From CAUZIZ01 sp965222655 (GTDB taxonomy: Bacteria; Acidobacteriota; UBA6911; RPQK01; JAJDTT01): a stretch of DNA of 64,000 nt. The notes under the pieces were generated by a model. The model made no database searches and was not told the DNA's origin. It was given only the letters and a program-made list of their open reading frames with translations. Shown in pieces: positions 13,971 to 22,682 of the stretch. Positions within the stretch are counted from its first letter, which is position 1. Every line of letters begins with the position of its first letter. A program made the position numbers and the translations under genes. Where the stretch lies: positions 310,001 to 374,000 of the forward strand of contig CBDCUP010000019.1 of the NCBI GenBank assembly GCA_965222655.1, read 5' to 3'.

Positions 13971-15086
13971 ATGACACTCGAACCCGTTCAACTCACTCAA
14001 GAGCTTGTCGATATCAAGTCCGTCAGCCGCTGGAGCAATCTCGAGATCTCAGCTCTTGTCGAAGAACGCATGGTCCAAAATGGGTTCGAGACCGAGCGGC
14101 TCGAGTATGTGGACGAAAACGGTGAAAAGAAGGCAAACATCGTTGGCAGGAAGGGGGAGGGTACAGGAGGACTGGCATTCTTCTCCCACACAGATACCGT
14201 ACCCGGCCAGGAGCAGGATTGGGATGCCTTTTCCTCGACGGTGAAGGATGGACGGATCATCGGACGTGGTAGCTGCGACATGAAGGGGCCACTGGCGGCT
14301 ACTATGGTTGCGGCTGCCCAGTGTGATGCGTCGCGTCTGAAGCGGCCGGTCTTGGTGATGGCCACAGCGGATGAAGAGGTGGGAGGCCGGGGAGTCAAGC
14401 AGGTAGTGAGCACTTCAGAACTCCTGCGGACCGCCACGCCCGCGTTTGGCGTGGTGGCAGAGCCCACCAGCCTCATCCCCGTCTACGCGCATAAAGGGGG
14501 AGCGCAAGTCTTCGTCACCGCTCACGGAAAGGCTGCCCATACCAGCATGGACCTGGGGATCTCAGCGAACTTCATCATTGCCCCTTTTCTCGCCGAGATG
14601 GCCGATCTGGCCAAGAAGGTCAGAATCGATGAGCGATTCATGAACCACGATTTCAAGCCTCCCACGAATGGCTTCAATATGGTGCTGGACGACGGGGGTA
14701 CGAAACAGAACGTCACTGCTGCCAAGACCGTCTGCCAGGTTTGTTTCAGGCCCATGCCCGGAGACAAGAGCCAGGAGTTGCTGGAACTCATTACCGAGAA
14801 GGCAAAGCAACACGGACTGGAAGTCGAATCACGCATGGGTATGCCCTACTACATCTCTCCGGATGCACCGATCGTTCGGCTGGCCTGTGAAGTCACTGGA
14901 GTCAAGGAGCCGCAAACCGTGCCATTCGGAACCGATGCCGTCAGAATAGGAGATGCTCTTGATCTGGTGGTTCTGGGACCCGGCGATATTGCCCAGGCTC
15001 ACACAGTCGGCGAGTGGATCGCGGTGGATAATCTTCACGAAGCCGTCAGAGTGTACACGGACATGATCGAGCACGCTTGCATGTGA
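13971..15086 (+). CDS. M20-family metallopeptidase/deacylase (ArgE/DapE type)
   Basis: A 371-aa zinc hydrolase of the M20 family, which removes acyl groups or cleaves dipeptides. The metal-binding pattern is complete: HTD (about 74-76), GRGSCDMKG with the bridging Asp (about 99-107), DEE (about 134-136) and the dimerisation-domain His in AAHTSMDLG. The C-terminal AHTVGEW holds the last ligand His. Substrate cannot be given: acetylornithine deacetylase, succinyl-diaminopimelate desuccinylase and carboxypeptidase G2 share this layout, and no arg or dap genes lie nearby. Confidence 0.9.
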   Translation: MTLEPVQLTQELVDIKSVSRWSNLEISALVEERMVQNGFETERLEYVDENGEKKANIVGRKGEGTGGLAFFSHTDTVPGQEQDWDAFSSTVKDGRIIGRGSCDMKGPLAATMVAAAQCDASRLKRPVLVMATADEEVGGRGVKQVVSTSELLRTATPAFGVVAEPTSLIPVYAHKGGAQVFVTAHGKAAHTSMDLGISANFIIAPFLAEMADLAKKVRIDERFMNHDFKPPTNGFNMVLDDGGTKQNVTAAKTVCQVCFRPMPGDKSQELLELITEKAKQHGLEVESRMGMPYYISPDAPIVRLACEVTGVKEPQTVPFGTDAVRIGDALDLVVLGPGDIAQAHTVGEWIAVDNLHEAVRVYTDMIEHACM

Positions 15087-15183
15087 CCTCAGCCTGCTTC
15101 CTCGACGCCGTCGTGCTCGCAACCGACCCAACCACCTTCTGCAATGCGACTTCTTACCAGCTGCGGGCGGAGGAAACACTGAG

Positions 15184-16134
15184 ATGGGAATTACTTCAAT
15201 CGGCCTCGCTCTTTCTCTCCTTCTGTCCTTCGCACCCTTCCTGATGGCCGGAAGCGTCAAATCGTGGGAGGACTTGAAGCCGTATCAGGGCCGCGACTCC
15301 TATGTCCGGATCGATGGCGAGCTCAGACAGAAAATGTTTCTCGCCGTCTTCGATGAGATTCAGCGGCTCTATGGCGGAACAGTAGATGGTCAGCTTCACG
15401 AGGAGGTTGTTCTCCTATGCCCCCAGACGGCTGATTTCCTCTACTCCGAATTCACTCCGACCAGGGTCAGCTACCAGAAAGGGTCCCGACCCGTCCTTGA
15501 AGCCAAAGCGGGAGACTTGACCCGTGGTTTGGACGCTGACAGGCAGAAGGTTCTGGCCCTGCTGCGCTTCGTCAGGGATCTCTACAAAGGTTCCCCGGAC
15601 AGCGCGCAGCCACCTCTTCAGGGGGGAACCGAAGAAGAGCTGATACAGTCCAATCCCCGGCTCTGTGAATCTCAGTCCCGCGTCCTGGCGGCGTTATGCC
15701 AGGTAGCGGGTTTCCCTTCCCGCAGGGTGGGACACTTCATTGGCGGCCATGCCGTCACCGAGGTCTTTTTCGAAGACAAGTGGGCCTACGTCGACATTCG
15801 TGGAATCTATTTTCTCAAGCCGGACGGCAGGTTCGCCTCGACCTGGGAGGTCTGGCAGAACCCGGAATGGATCGAATCACAGAGCGAGGAAGTCAAGCGG
15901 GATCGACTCCCGGATGGCGACCCCCGAATCGACGACATCTATCGCTGGCAGGACACACCCGGGAAATACTTTCATCCCAGCGAGGTGACCACCATCATGA
16001 ACTACGACCTCAGTCAGGTCGATCGCTATACCTACAGGAAAGTCGATCCTCGGAAGCTGGGGACACCTGAGGACGAACTCAAGCGCATCAGGCAGAAGCT
16101 CGGATCCTGGAGGCAGCTGATCTTTTCGAAGTAG
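15184..16134 (+). CDS. Exported transglutaminase-like protein
   Basis: A 316-aa protein with a signal peptide (IGLALSLLLSFAPFLMA). The second half has the transglutaminase-like cysteine-protease core: Cys in RLCESQSRVLAALCQVAGFPSR, His in GGHAVTEVFF and Asp in WAYVDIRG, in the right order and spacing. The rest (KYFHPSEVTTIMNYDL) is unknown. GGAGG stands about 10 nt before the ATG. Such proteins cleave or cross-link peptides outside the cytoplasm; the target is unknown. Confidence 0.85.
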   Translation: MGITSIGLALSLLLSFAPFLMAGSVKSWEDLKPYQGRDSYVRIDGELRQKMFLAVFDEIQRLYGGTVDGQLHEEVVLLCPQTADFLYSEFTPTRVSYQKGSRPVLEAKAGDLTRGLDADRQKVLALLRFVRDLYKGSPDSAQPPLQGGTEEELIQSNPRLCESQSRVLAALCQVAGFPSRRVGHFIGGHAVTEVFFEDKWAYVDIRGIYFLKPDGRFASTWEVWQNPEWIESQSEEVKRDRLPDGDPRIDDIYRWQDTPGKYFHPSEVTTIMNYDLSQVDRYTYRKVDPRKLGTPEDELKRIRQKLGSWRQLIFSK

Positions 16135-16196
16135 GGAAGGTCTCCGGATGGTTCCACCCCCAGGAAGCCCTGTCCCATTCCAGAAAGAAGCTTCGG

Positions 16197-16257
16197 TTGT
16201 AGGACGGGCACTCTTGCCCGTCAAGAACGGCGACGGGCAAGAGTGCCCGTCCTACAA
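16197..16257. repeat. Perfect 26-bp inverted repeat
   Basis: The 26-bp arm TTGTAGGACGGGCACTCTTG... (continuing to 16222) is repeated exactly in reverse at 16232-16257 around a 9-nt loop. It lies between convergent genes, so it may terminate both, but no U-tract follows. It is of the short intergenic palindrome type. Confidence 0.85.
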
Positions 16258-16343
16258 GCGGTCAGAGCTCGATTCGATGAACTCTTGCACGATCTCCTAG
16301 CTGATGACGTTTCACCCTAGTCCCAACCCAATCAGGGCATCCT

Positions 16344-17453
16344 TCATTCAAAAAAAGACTCATCCACCAAGCATTCGTAGACCTGGGCGTGACCGGTTCG
16401 GTCCGAGGTGAAGACGACCCTGCGGCCATCCGGAGAAAAGCAGGGATGCGGGTGTGTGTGTTGAGGTGCGTATACCTGGACCGGACCGTCGTCATATGGG
16501 CAGTGGGTAGTATCCCAGTGGGCGCCCACGTTGCTCGATCGGGAAGCACACAGTCGACGGGGATTGCCCGCTCTATCGCTGGGATCGAAGCAGTGAAGCC
16601 CGGTGTCGGGAAAGTTCGTATCCGCGACCATGAGCGAACCCTGTCGGTTGATCATCGGATGCCAGGCCTTGAAAGATGTTACTGACCGAAGGTCGCCCGA
16701 ATCGATGTCAACGCCGATTACTCCATGGGGCCAGTTTACCGCCAGCAGTTCACGGGAACCTGGATTCCAGGTCTCGTGCACGATCCACTCCCTGCGCTCT
16801 CGGTTGCGGCTGTAGACGAGACGGTTGTCGCTGCCGTCCCGGTCGATCACCCACAACCGGTTGTCGTGGGGACCGGCATAGCGCAGTAGGCTCGAATCAT
16901 TGGGGTGAAACTCCGGATGTCCAATCTGATCGCATTCGAGGATCACCTGTTGACTGCCGGTTCTGGTATCGATCAGCACGAAGCGCGTAACAGCGCCGGT
17001 CTTGACCGGGATGGCCCACCAGTTGTCGTCATAGCTGAGCGCCGTGGTGCCCATGGCGGCCGCCACCATTCCTTTCTCGCGAATCTCGGCGTCGCCGAAA
17101 TCGGCGAGCTGTTCTTCCCTCAGCGAGTCAGTGTGGACCCTCCAAGCACCCGAGTCGTCGGTGAAATATACATGGCGTCCATCGTGGGAGGGGGTAATAG
17201 ACCACTCGCTCAGCTTGTCATGTTGGGTCAGCTGGAGCAGCCCCTGGGAGCCCTGTCTCTCGGCGAAGATCTCGGGTCGGCCTGTCCGGTGCGAGATGAA
17301 GATCAATCTCGCCATCTCGTCATCGTAGGCCGGGATGTAGAAGAATGGATGATGATGAATCGAGGGATGGTTAGTCACCTGCCGGACGACGCAATTGGCT
17401 TGCTTCTGGACCCAGGCGCTCGATTCGGAGGGGTAGACGCTTCCTTTAGCCAT
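16344..17453 (-). CDS. Oligogalacturonate-lyase-like beta-propeller protein
   Basis: A 369-aa seven-bladed propeller of the Ogl/TolB type; oligogalacturonate lyase cleaves pectin oligomers in the cytoplasm. Seen directly: HHHPFFY near residue 35, repeated blade motifs (ISHRTGRPEIF, FTDDSGAWRV, FTSDRTGHAQVYE) and the Mn-binding cluster Q-x2-H-x-H in QHTHPHPCFSPDG near the C-terminus, as in Ogl. No signal peptide. The ATG at 17453 was chosen since the longer frame runs through a repeat. It is the last gene of a minus-strand cluster of catabolic genes. The substrate may be another uronate oligomer. Confidence 0.78.
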   Translation of the reverse strand: MAKGSVYPSESSAWVQKQANCVVRQVTNHPSIHHHPFFYIPAYDDEMARLIFISHRTGRPEIFAERQGSQGLLQLTQHDKLSEWSITPSHDGRHVYFTDDSGAWRVHTDSLREEQLADFGDAEIREKGMVAAAMGTTALSYDDNWWAIPVKTGAVTRFVLIDTRTGSQQVILECDQIGHPEFHPNDSSLLRYAGPHDNRLWVIDRDGSDNRLVYSRNRERREWIVHETWNPGSRELLAVNWPHGVIGVDIDSGDLRSVTSFKAWHPMINRQGSLMVADTNFPDTGLHCFDPSDRAGNPRRLCASRSSNVGAHWDTTHCPYDDGPVQVYAPQHTHPHPCFSPDGRRVVFTSDRTGHAQVYECLVDESFFE

Positions 17454-17474
17454 GACCGGGCTGCTCACTCCTAC

Positions 17475-17552
17475 GTGGCTTCGGTCTCCAGGCCGAAGTG
17501 TTCTTGTCGAGCCTGGCGGCTCGACCGACGGCGGCCTGGAGACCGCCACCAC
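17475..17552. repeat. 78-bp palindromic repeat, family GGCCTCCAGGCC, copy 1
   Basis: Arms GTGGCTTCGGTCTCCAGGCC and GGCCTGGAGACCGCCACCAC are inverted, with an inner hairpin CGAGCCTGGCGGCTCG. Copy 2 lies at 42550-42628. It sits between the propeller gene and the amidohydrolase gene and may form a transcript hairpin there. Confidence 0.75.
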
Positions 17553-17569
17553 GAAACCCTACCTCGAGA

Positions 17570-18601
17570 TCACTTTCCACGCCGATGGGCCAACCCCAGT
17601 ACCGAAAGGGCGTTCCGGCTCAGGATCTTGTTCCTATCCTGGGGAGGCAAGGACATCTTGTCGATCGCCGAGAGGGTTTCTCGAATGAACCCGGGTCCCT
17701 TTTCCGGGTCGAAGGGCATGTCGGAGCCGAACATCATGCGCTCGGCGCCGAAGAAGGCGATGCCGCACTCGATGGCTGCCTGCGATCCGAAGGTTGCCGT
17801 ATCGGCGTAGAACCGCCGAAAAGCGTCGAGGGGCGGTTCCTGTAGGGGCGTCGCTACCGCATCTGCCAGCTCCGGTGGGTTTCGCGTTCCGAGCATCTGC
17901 AGGCCGGGCCCGAAGCGACCTTCCATCATGGGAACCACTCCGCCGGCATGATGCGTGATGATCACCAGGTCGGGGTAGCGGTCGAAGAGTCCCGAGAACA
18001 CCAGGCGGCCCATGGCCAGACTCGTCTCATAAGGCCACCCCAGCGCCCACCAGAGGTCGTACTTTGATACTTCTTCGTCCGGATAGTCCGACCTGCTCAT
18101 GGCGCGTGCGGGATGAAGCCAGATCGGTTTCCGCAGTTCTCCCATCGCCTCGAATAGTTGAAGGAACGGCTGCTGGTCCAAAGGTTGACCATTGACGTTC
18201 GTGAACACCTGGACGCCCACTGCTCCCAGCTCCCGGGTCGCACGTTCCGCCTCGGCCAGCGCGGCCTCGGGGTTGTTCATCGCCAGCGAGGCGACGAAAC
18301 CCGGGAAGCGATCAGGGTGACGCTGGACCATCTCCGACTGGGCATCGTTGGCAATCCGGGCAAGATCCGCTGCTCCTGTGGGACCGTCCACGGCCTCGAT
18401 CGGCGGCGACGCGATGCTGGGGATCTGTCGGTAACCCTCGAACTGGTCCATCACCGAGAAACGGGCTTCAAGATCCACCATGACCGGGATCTGTGCAGCA
18501 CGTTCCAACATGTGCAGCTGCTGACCTGAACGGGCGAAGACCGCATCCAGGAATGGCTGTGGCAACCAGTGACAGAAGACGTCAACTACATCGGGCATCA
18601 T
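17570..18601 (-). CDS. Amidohydrolase family 2 (ACMSD-like) protein
   Basis: A 343-aa TIM-barrel metal hydrolase/decarboxylase. The first strand reads VDVFCHW where most members have DxHxH, so one ligand of the first motif is replaced by Cys. Later motifs are normal: WLHPAR, IITHHAGG and FGSDMPFD (the catalytic Asp). The start ATGATG follows the TAG stop of the upstream gene without a gap, so translation is coupled. Members decarboxylate aromatic or sugar acids or open lactones; the cluster suggests sugar-acid breakdown. Substrate unknown. Confidence 0.85.
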   Translation of the reverse strand: MMPDVVDVFCHWLPQPFLDAVFARSGQQLHMLERAAQIPVMVDLEARFSVMDQFEGYRQIPSIASPPIEAVDGPTGAADLARIANDAQSEMVQRHPDRFPGFVASLAMNNPEAALAEAERATRELGAVGVQVFTNVNGQPLDQQPFLQLFEAMGELRKPIWLHPARAMSRSDYPDEEVSKYDLWWALGWPYETSLAMGRLVFSGLFDRYPDLVIITHHAGGVVPMMEGRFGPGLQMLGTRNPPELADAVATPLQEPPLDAFRRFYADTATFGSQAAIECGIAFFGAERMMFGSDMPFDPEKGPGFIRETLSAIDKMSLPPQDRNKILSRNALSVLGLAHRRGK

Positions 18602-19567
18602 CTAGAGGGCGTGTAGCTGCTGGACGCAGTTGAACCCGATCGCTTCCAGGTCCACTCGAATTCGTTCGATCTCCTCATTCGCGAGCGGGCGGATGGGGCG
18701 TCTGAAGGTAGTGCTGGGAAACCTGCCCAGCAGCCAACGCGCCACCTTCATGCGCTGGTGGGCCGCAGAGCCTGGCTCCCCGAAGGCATACACAATGCGT
18801 GCCAGCGGCGCGACTACCTTCTGAGCCGCCTTGGCCCTGGCCAGGTCTCCATCCAGAGCGGCATGGACCAGCTTAACCATCAGCTCCGGGACGAAGCCGG
18901 CGAAGCCTATCAGCGCTCCGTCACTCGCCTCCAGCAGTGTGGGCAACAGGAACTCATCGTGGCAGGTAATGATTGAGATGCTCGGCTCGACCTTCTTGAT
19001 CTGCTCGTAGTCGAACAACCAGCGGGCCATGTCTCGGGTCCCCATCTTGATCGAGACAACTTGAGGAATCCGGGCCATCTCACACATCTCGTCGAGGCTG
19101 TAACCGGCCTTGGTCCAGGCCGGGTATTGGTGGACAATGATGGGAATGCCGGCTCCTTCTGCCAGGTCCTGGAAGAAGCCGATGGCAGTCTTTGAACTCC
19201 GCCCGAATCTGAGCCAGTGATGGGGAGGCATCAGCAAGATCGCGTCGGCTCCAGCTTCCCGGGCCGCCAGCGCATGATCGATCGCCTCCAGGCTTCCCTC
19301 GGCGGAAACCCCGGAAATCACTTTGACATCGGGGGCATGCTCTTGGGCTGCCCGGGCCACGATGGACGTTACCTTTGCCCGTTCCTGCGGGCGCAGCGAC
19401 ATCACTTCGCCGGTGTGCCCGTTGCAGGTTACGCCTCTGATGCCAGGAACGCCCGCCACCTCCGCGATGTAGGAACGGAGCCCTTCTTCGTCGATCGATT
19501 CGTCTTCATGGAAGGGACAGAGAGTCGCCGCGAAGACCCCTGACCAGGGATGGTCGTGCCAGCTCAT
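18602..19567 (-). CDS. DHDPS/NAL-superfamily aldolase or dehydratase
   Basis: A 321-aa class I aldolase of the DapA family. The Schiff-base Lys is in VSIKMGTRD (about 165-173), the GxxGE-type loop appears as NGHTGEVMSL near 49-58, and the Tyr of the proton relay is in VHQYPAWTK. The family includes dihydrodipicolinate synthase, N-acetylneuraminate lyase, KDG aldolase and deoxyglucarate dehydratase. In this context of an Ogl-like protein and an oxidoreductase, a 2-keto-3-deoxy sugar-acid enzyme is more likely than lysine synthesis. AAGGAG lies about 10 nt before the start. Confidence 0.9.
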   Translation of the reverse strand: MSWHDHPWSGVFAATLCPFHEDESIDEEGLRSYIAEVAGVPGIRGVTCNGHTGEVMSLRPQERAKVTSIVARAAQEHAPDVKVISGVSAEGSLEAIDHALAAREAGADAILLMPPHHWLRFGRSSKTAIGFFQDLAEGAGIPIIVHQYPAWTKAGYSLDEMCEMARIPQVVSIKMGTRDMARWLFDYEQIKKVEPSISIITCHDEFLLPTLLEASDGALIGFAGFVPELMVKLVHAALDGDLARAKAAQKVVAPLARIVYAFGEPGSAAHQRMKVARWLLGRFPSTTFRRPIRPLANEEIERIRVDLEAIGFNCVQQLHAL

Positions 19568-19595
19568 TCGGTTTAGTCTCCTTCGGATCCAATCC

Positions 19596-20645
19596 TCAAC
19601 GGCCCAGAAGCTGTGCGACCTTCGTCTTCGCAGCCGAGCGTGCCTTCTCCATCACCGCGCTCAGTTCAACGGAGGCCCCGCCTCGGCGTTTGCTTTCGTC
19701 GGCAGCCTCCATGAAGGCGTAGATCTCCAGGGTTTCTGAGTCGGCCACTGGAGAGACACCGCTGCGGAGGAACTTGACTATTTCGACCACCAGCGGCTCG
19801 TAGCCGTCGTAGGATCCAACCGCGGAGGTCCCCTCGGTCGTGAAGACCGTTCCTCCGTAGCCCTTCTTTCCGTCTCGAATGCCCCGAAAGGTACCGATCC
19901 GTCCACCCTCCCAGATCCCGACCAGGACGTCAGTTCCAGACGACGTGGATCGGCTGACGCTCTGGCATCCGGTACCCATGACCGTGAAGAGACTCTCCAG
20001 CCCGTGAATACCGTACCAGAACAGATCCGGATGGTGGGGCTCCAACGGGGAGGGCGAGTAGGTATCGCAACCGATCACCTTTCCCCGCTTGCCGGCGCGG
20101 ACTTCCTGGACGCCTTTGCCATAGCGGAGGGCAGACGAGGAGAAAATGGGAACCCGGTAGTGGCGCGCCAGCTCGAAAATGGCAATTGTGTCAACCAGGG
20201 TGCCCCCTACCGGTTTGTCGATGAAAAGTGTCTTGCCGGATCGCAGGACGGGCAGGGCCTGTTGGAGGTGCGGGCGTCCGTCGTTTGTTTCCAGCATGAC
20301 TACATCCACCTTGCCCAGCAGGGCCTCGATGGAATCGACTATCTCGACCTCCATTTCGCGCATGCTCTGGGTATATTTCGGAACCCGGCTCACGCTCGAC
20401 TCGATATCCTGACTGCCCTCGGGAAAGGCGGCCACCACTCGACAGCCCAGCATCTCCGCCTTCCAGGCCGGGTCACGCATGATCTCGGTGAACTTGAGGG
20501 CGTGGGAAGTGTCCAGTCCGATAATGCCGACCCTGAGCAGTTCTTCCGAGGGTTTTACCGCCAGCAGTGTAAGAGGCGAAAGCATGAAGCAGATCGCTAG
20601 CGTCTTCAGCAAGTCAAAACCTCGCTTTCTTTGCTTTTCCTTCAT
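19596..20645 (-). CDS. Gfo/Idh/MocA family oxidoreductase, exported or anchored
   Basis: A 349-aa NAD(P)-dependent sugar oxidoreductase. After a basic N-terminus and hydrophobic stretch (LLKTLAICFMLSPLTLLA, probably a signal peptide or anchor) the Rossmann fold begins with LRVGIIGLDTSHA. The KP motif characteristic of the family is in FIDKPVGG. The C-terminal part is the usual dimerisation domain. Start: MKEKQRKRG was taken because it gives a normal signal peptide; ATG 20681, overlapping the upstream stop as ATGA, is an alternative. It lies directly behind the Nramp-like gene. Confidence 0.85.
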   Translation of the reverse strand: MKEKQRKRGFDLLKTLAICFMLSPLTLLAVKPSEELLRVGIIGLDTSHALKFTEIMRDPAWKAEMLGCRVVAAFPEGSQDIESSVSRVPKYTQSMREMEVEIVDSIEALLGKVDVVMLETNDGRPHLQQALPVLRSGKTLFIDKPVGGTLVDTIAIFELARHYRVPIFSSSALRYGKGVQEVRAGKRGKVIGCDTYSPSPLEPHHPDLFWYGIHGLESLFTVMGTGCQSVSRSTSSGTDVLVGIWEGGRIGTFRGIRDGKKGYGGTVFTTEGTSAVGSYDGYEPLVVEIVKFLRSGVSPVADSETLEIYAFMEAADESKRRGGASVELSAVMEKARSAAKTKVAQLLGR

Positions 20646-20677
20646 TCCAACGTTACCAAGAGTACATTGCATCGAGA

Positions 20678-22336
20678 TCATCCCCCGGACATCTCGATCC
20701 ACCCCTGTGAAATGGCCAGGGCCAACAGCGCTGCCCCAGGGGAGATTAGAGCCATAGCAATCCCGCAGATCCAGAGCCAGCCGGTGGTCAGTCGCCCCGG
20801 GAGAATGCGCTTATCCACATCATGGTAGCGCAGGTACAAGGCTCCCAGACCCTGGATCGGATACATCAGGACTGCAATCATACTGGACATCATCAGCATC
20901 AGGGGTGGGTTTTCGAAGAGGCTGTAAGAAAAAGAATAGAGTCCCAACGCAACGACGATCAGGATACGAATCACCTTCAGGCGTCCCGGGTAATCCGCAG
21001 GATCGATGAATCCCAGGACGCAGAAGGTGTCGGCTATCAGTCGGCTGAGGCCGGCGGCCCCGGAGAGCACAGTCGAAAACAGGACGACGAAGGCTCCCAC
21101 TACAAACAAGGTGGCAGCCCAGCTGCCCAGGCTCTCAGTGTAGACGAGGCTGAGTGTCCTGAGGGTCTCGGGACCCTCGGGATTGAGCTCCATTCGATTC
21201 AGGATGGTGGCCCCTAGAAAATAGAAGCAGACGGTGCCGACGGTGTAGATCCCCAGTGCAAACAGGACGTCGGCGTACATCACCCGGATCCACCCACGGG
21301 CCCGCCGGGGCCATTCCGGACCCGGCACGTTGGCTCCGGCGAAGCGAGCGTATCCCTTCTCAACACAGAAATAGGTGTAGCTGCACATCTCGCCCCAGGC
21401 AATTCCGGTACCTGCGTACATGGCCAGGGCCGTGAGCGCAACGCCTGCCGCAAGCGGACTGGGGAAGGAGAAAGACAGTCCCTGGACGACGTCTTCAGGC
21501 GTGACCGCGTAACCGGTCCACTGCAACAGGATGGTACACACGATCGTTGTCACGGTGAAAGTAGCGACCATGCCCAGCGAAATTTTTTCGAGCGCCGAGT
21601 ACCTGCCACTGATCAGGAGGACCGCACAAACCACGGCGGCGATGACAGCCCACTTGGTGCTGCCTCCGCTGCCCAGTAGATCGGGAAAGGCCAACTGCAA
21701 TGCCTGGCCGGCACCTCCGAGAATTGCTCCTCCATTGATGAAGAAAAGGAGCGAGATCGACAGCCACAGACAGGTGAACCAGTTGACATCAGGTCTGGGC
21801 TGGGTCGTCTCCATGCGGAAGAGACCCGGTTTCCCTCTCTTCCTATGGGCAGCAATCACAACAGCCGAGATCAGCGCTCCGACGACAATTGCCGCCCCAA
21901 TCGCTACCTCGGAAAAAGACGCGCGGTGTTCGCCAAGCAGGGTATAGATACCCAATCCGATGAAGGAGAGAAGTAGGACTGTCGCCAGCCACTCGAGGCT
22001 CAGCCAAGCCGGACGTTGAAAGCGGGGCCCGGGAAGGTCGCCAAAAACCTGGAGAAATGTCTTGCCGCTCGAGATTGTGTGTCGAGCAAGCTCGGCCTGG
22101 ACGACGAATTTTCCGAAGCAGGAAACAAACACCAGCCAGAGCATGAAGAAACCGGCCTCTGCTCCTAACTTGGTGGTCATGATGAGCTCGCCGGAACCGA
22201 CGATTGCTCCCAGCAGAATCACCCCCGGTCCCAGATGTCTCAGCACCGACCCGAGTTTCTGGGGAGGCTCGCGAAAGCTGTCCTCACTGCGGGCATACGG
22301 ATCCACGACCGGACTCTGATTGTCGGTAGTAGACAT
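20678..22336 (-). CDS. Nramp-like membrane transporter without the DPGN motif
   Basis: A 552-aa protein with about 11-12 transmembrane segments, similar to the Nramp/SLC11 family. TM1 starts GPGVILLGAIVGSGELIMTT. True Nramp metal transporters have DPGN at the GSGE position, where Asp and Asn bind Mn/Fe. The TM6 region (MYAGTGIAWGEMCSYTYFC) also lacks the MPH motif. It is therefore a distant relative whose substrate may not be a transition metal. It heads the minus-strand catabolic cluster, which fits an organic acid or Mg-like substrate, but this is inference. Confidence 0.85.
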   Translation of the reverse strand: MSTTDNQSPVVDPYARSEDSFREPPQKLGSVLRHLGPGVILLGAIVGSGELIMTTKLGAEAGFFMLWLVFVSCFGKFVVQAELARHTISSGKTFLQVFGDLPGPRFQRPAWLSLEWLATVLLLSFIGLGIYTLLGEHRASFSEVAIGAAIVVGALISAVVIAAHRKRGKPGLFRMETTQPRPDVNWFTCLWLSISLLFFINGGAILGGAGQALQLAFPDLLGSGGSTKWAVIAAVVCAVLLISGRYSALEKISLGMVATFTVTTIVCTILLQWTGYAVTPEDVVQGLSFSFPSPLAAGVALTALAMYAGTGIAWGEMCSYTYFCVEKGYARFAGANVPGPEWPRRARGWIRVMYADVLFALGIYTVGTVCFYFLGATILNRMELNPEGPETLRTLSLVYTESLGSWAATLFVVGAFVVLFSTVLSGAAGLSRLIADTFCVLGFIDPADYPGRLKVIRILIVVALGLYSFSYSLFENPPLMLMMSSMIAVLMYPIQGLGALYLRYHDVDKRILPGRLTTGWLWICGIAMALISPGAALLALAISQGWIEMSGG

Positions 22337-22440
22337 AACGAGCTCTCGCCAGAGAGCGATGGCCTTCCTCCAGGGTCAATCAACCCAGACTCTAAAGGCC
22401 AAGCTCGACCGAAGCAACCGTTCGCTCCTTTTGCCCTCGC

Positions 22441-22552
22441 CCCCGCTCCTGCCCTTGCCTCTGCCTTTGCCTTTGCCTTTGCCTTTGCCTTTGCCTTTGC
22501 CTCTGATTTTGATTTTTCATCCAAGGTTCCACGGGCAAAGGCAAAGGCAAGT
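22441..22552. repeat. GCCTTT hexanucleotide tandem array with inverted partner
   Basis: Between divergent genes the + strand carries about nine near-perfect GCCTTT/GCCTCT units (22449-22506). Some 30 nt further the complementary motif GGGCAAAGGCAAAGGCAAG follows, so the RNA could form a long hairpin. Similar arrays are at 27.4, 31.6 and, with another unit, at 53.7 kb. The rest of this 346-bp gap holds no gene. Confidence 0.9.
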
Positions 22553-22682
22553 GTCAGGATGAGGGACGCACGCAGGACCCAGTCTTTTTGACCTTGCTTT
22601 AGCCCCGGGTTACAATCGGTCGCAAAGGAGCTAGCGACCCTGATTGCTTTCAAAACCCGGATACCGAAATCCCAGAGAGATC

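Noticed and set aside
22441..22552. CRISPR array
   Set aside because: Units are six bases without spacers; this is a microsatellite. No CRISPR-like repeats or cas genes were seen in the window.
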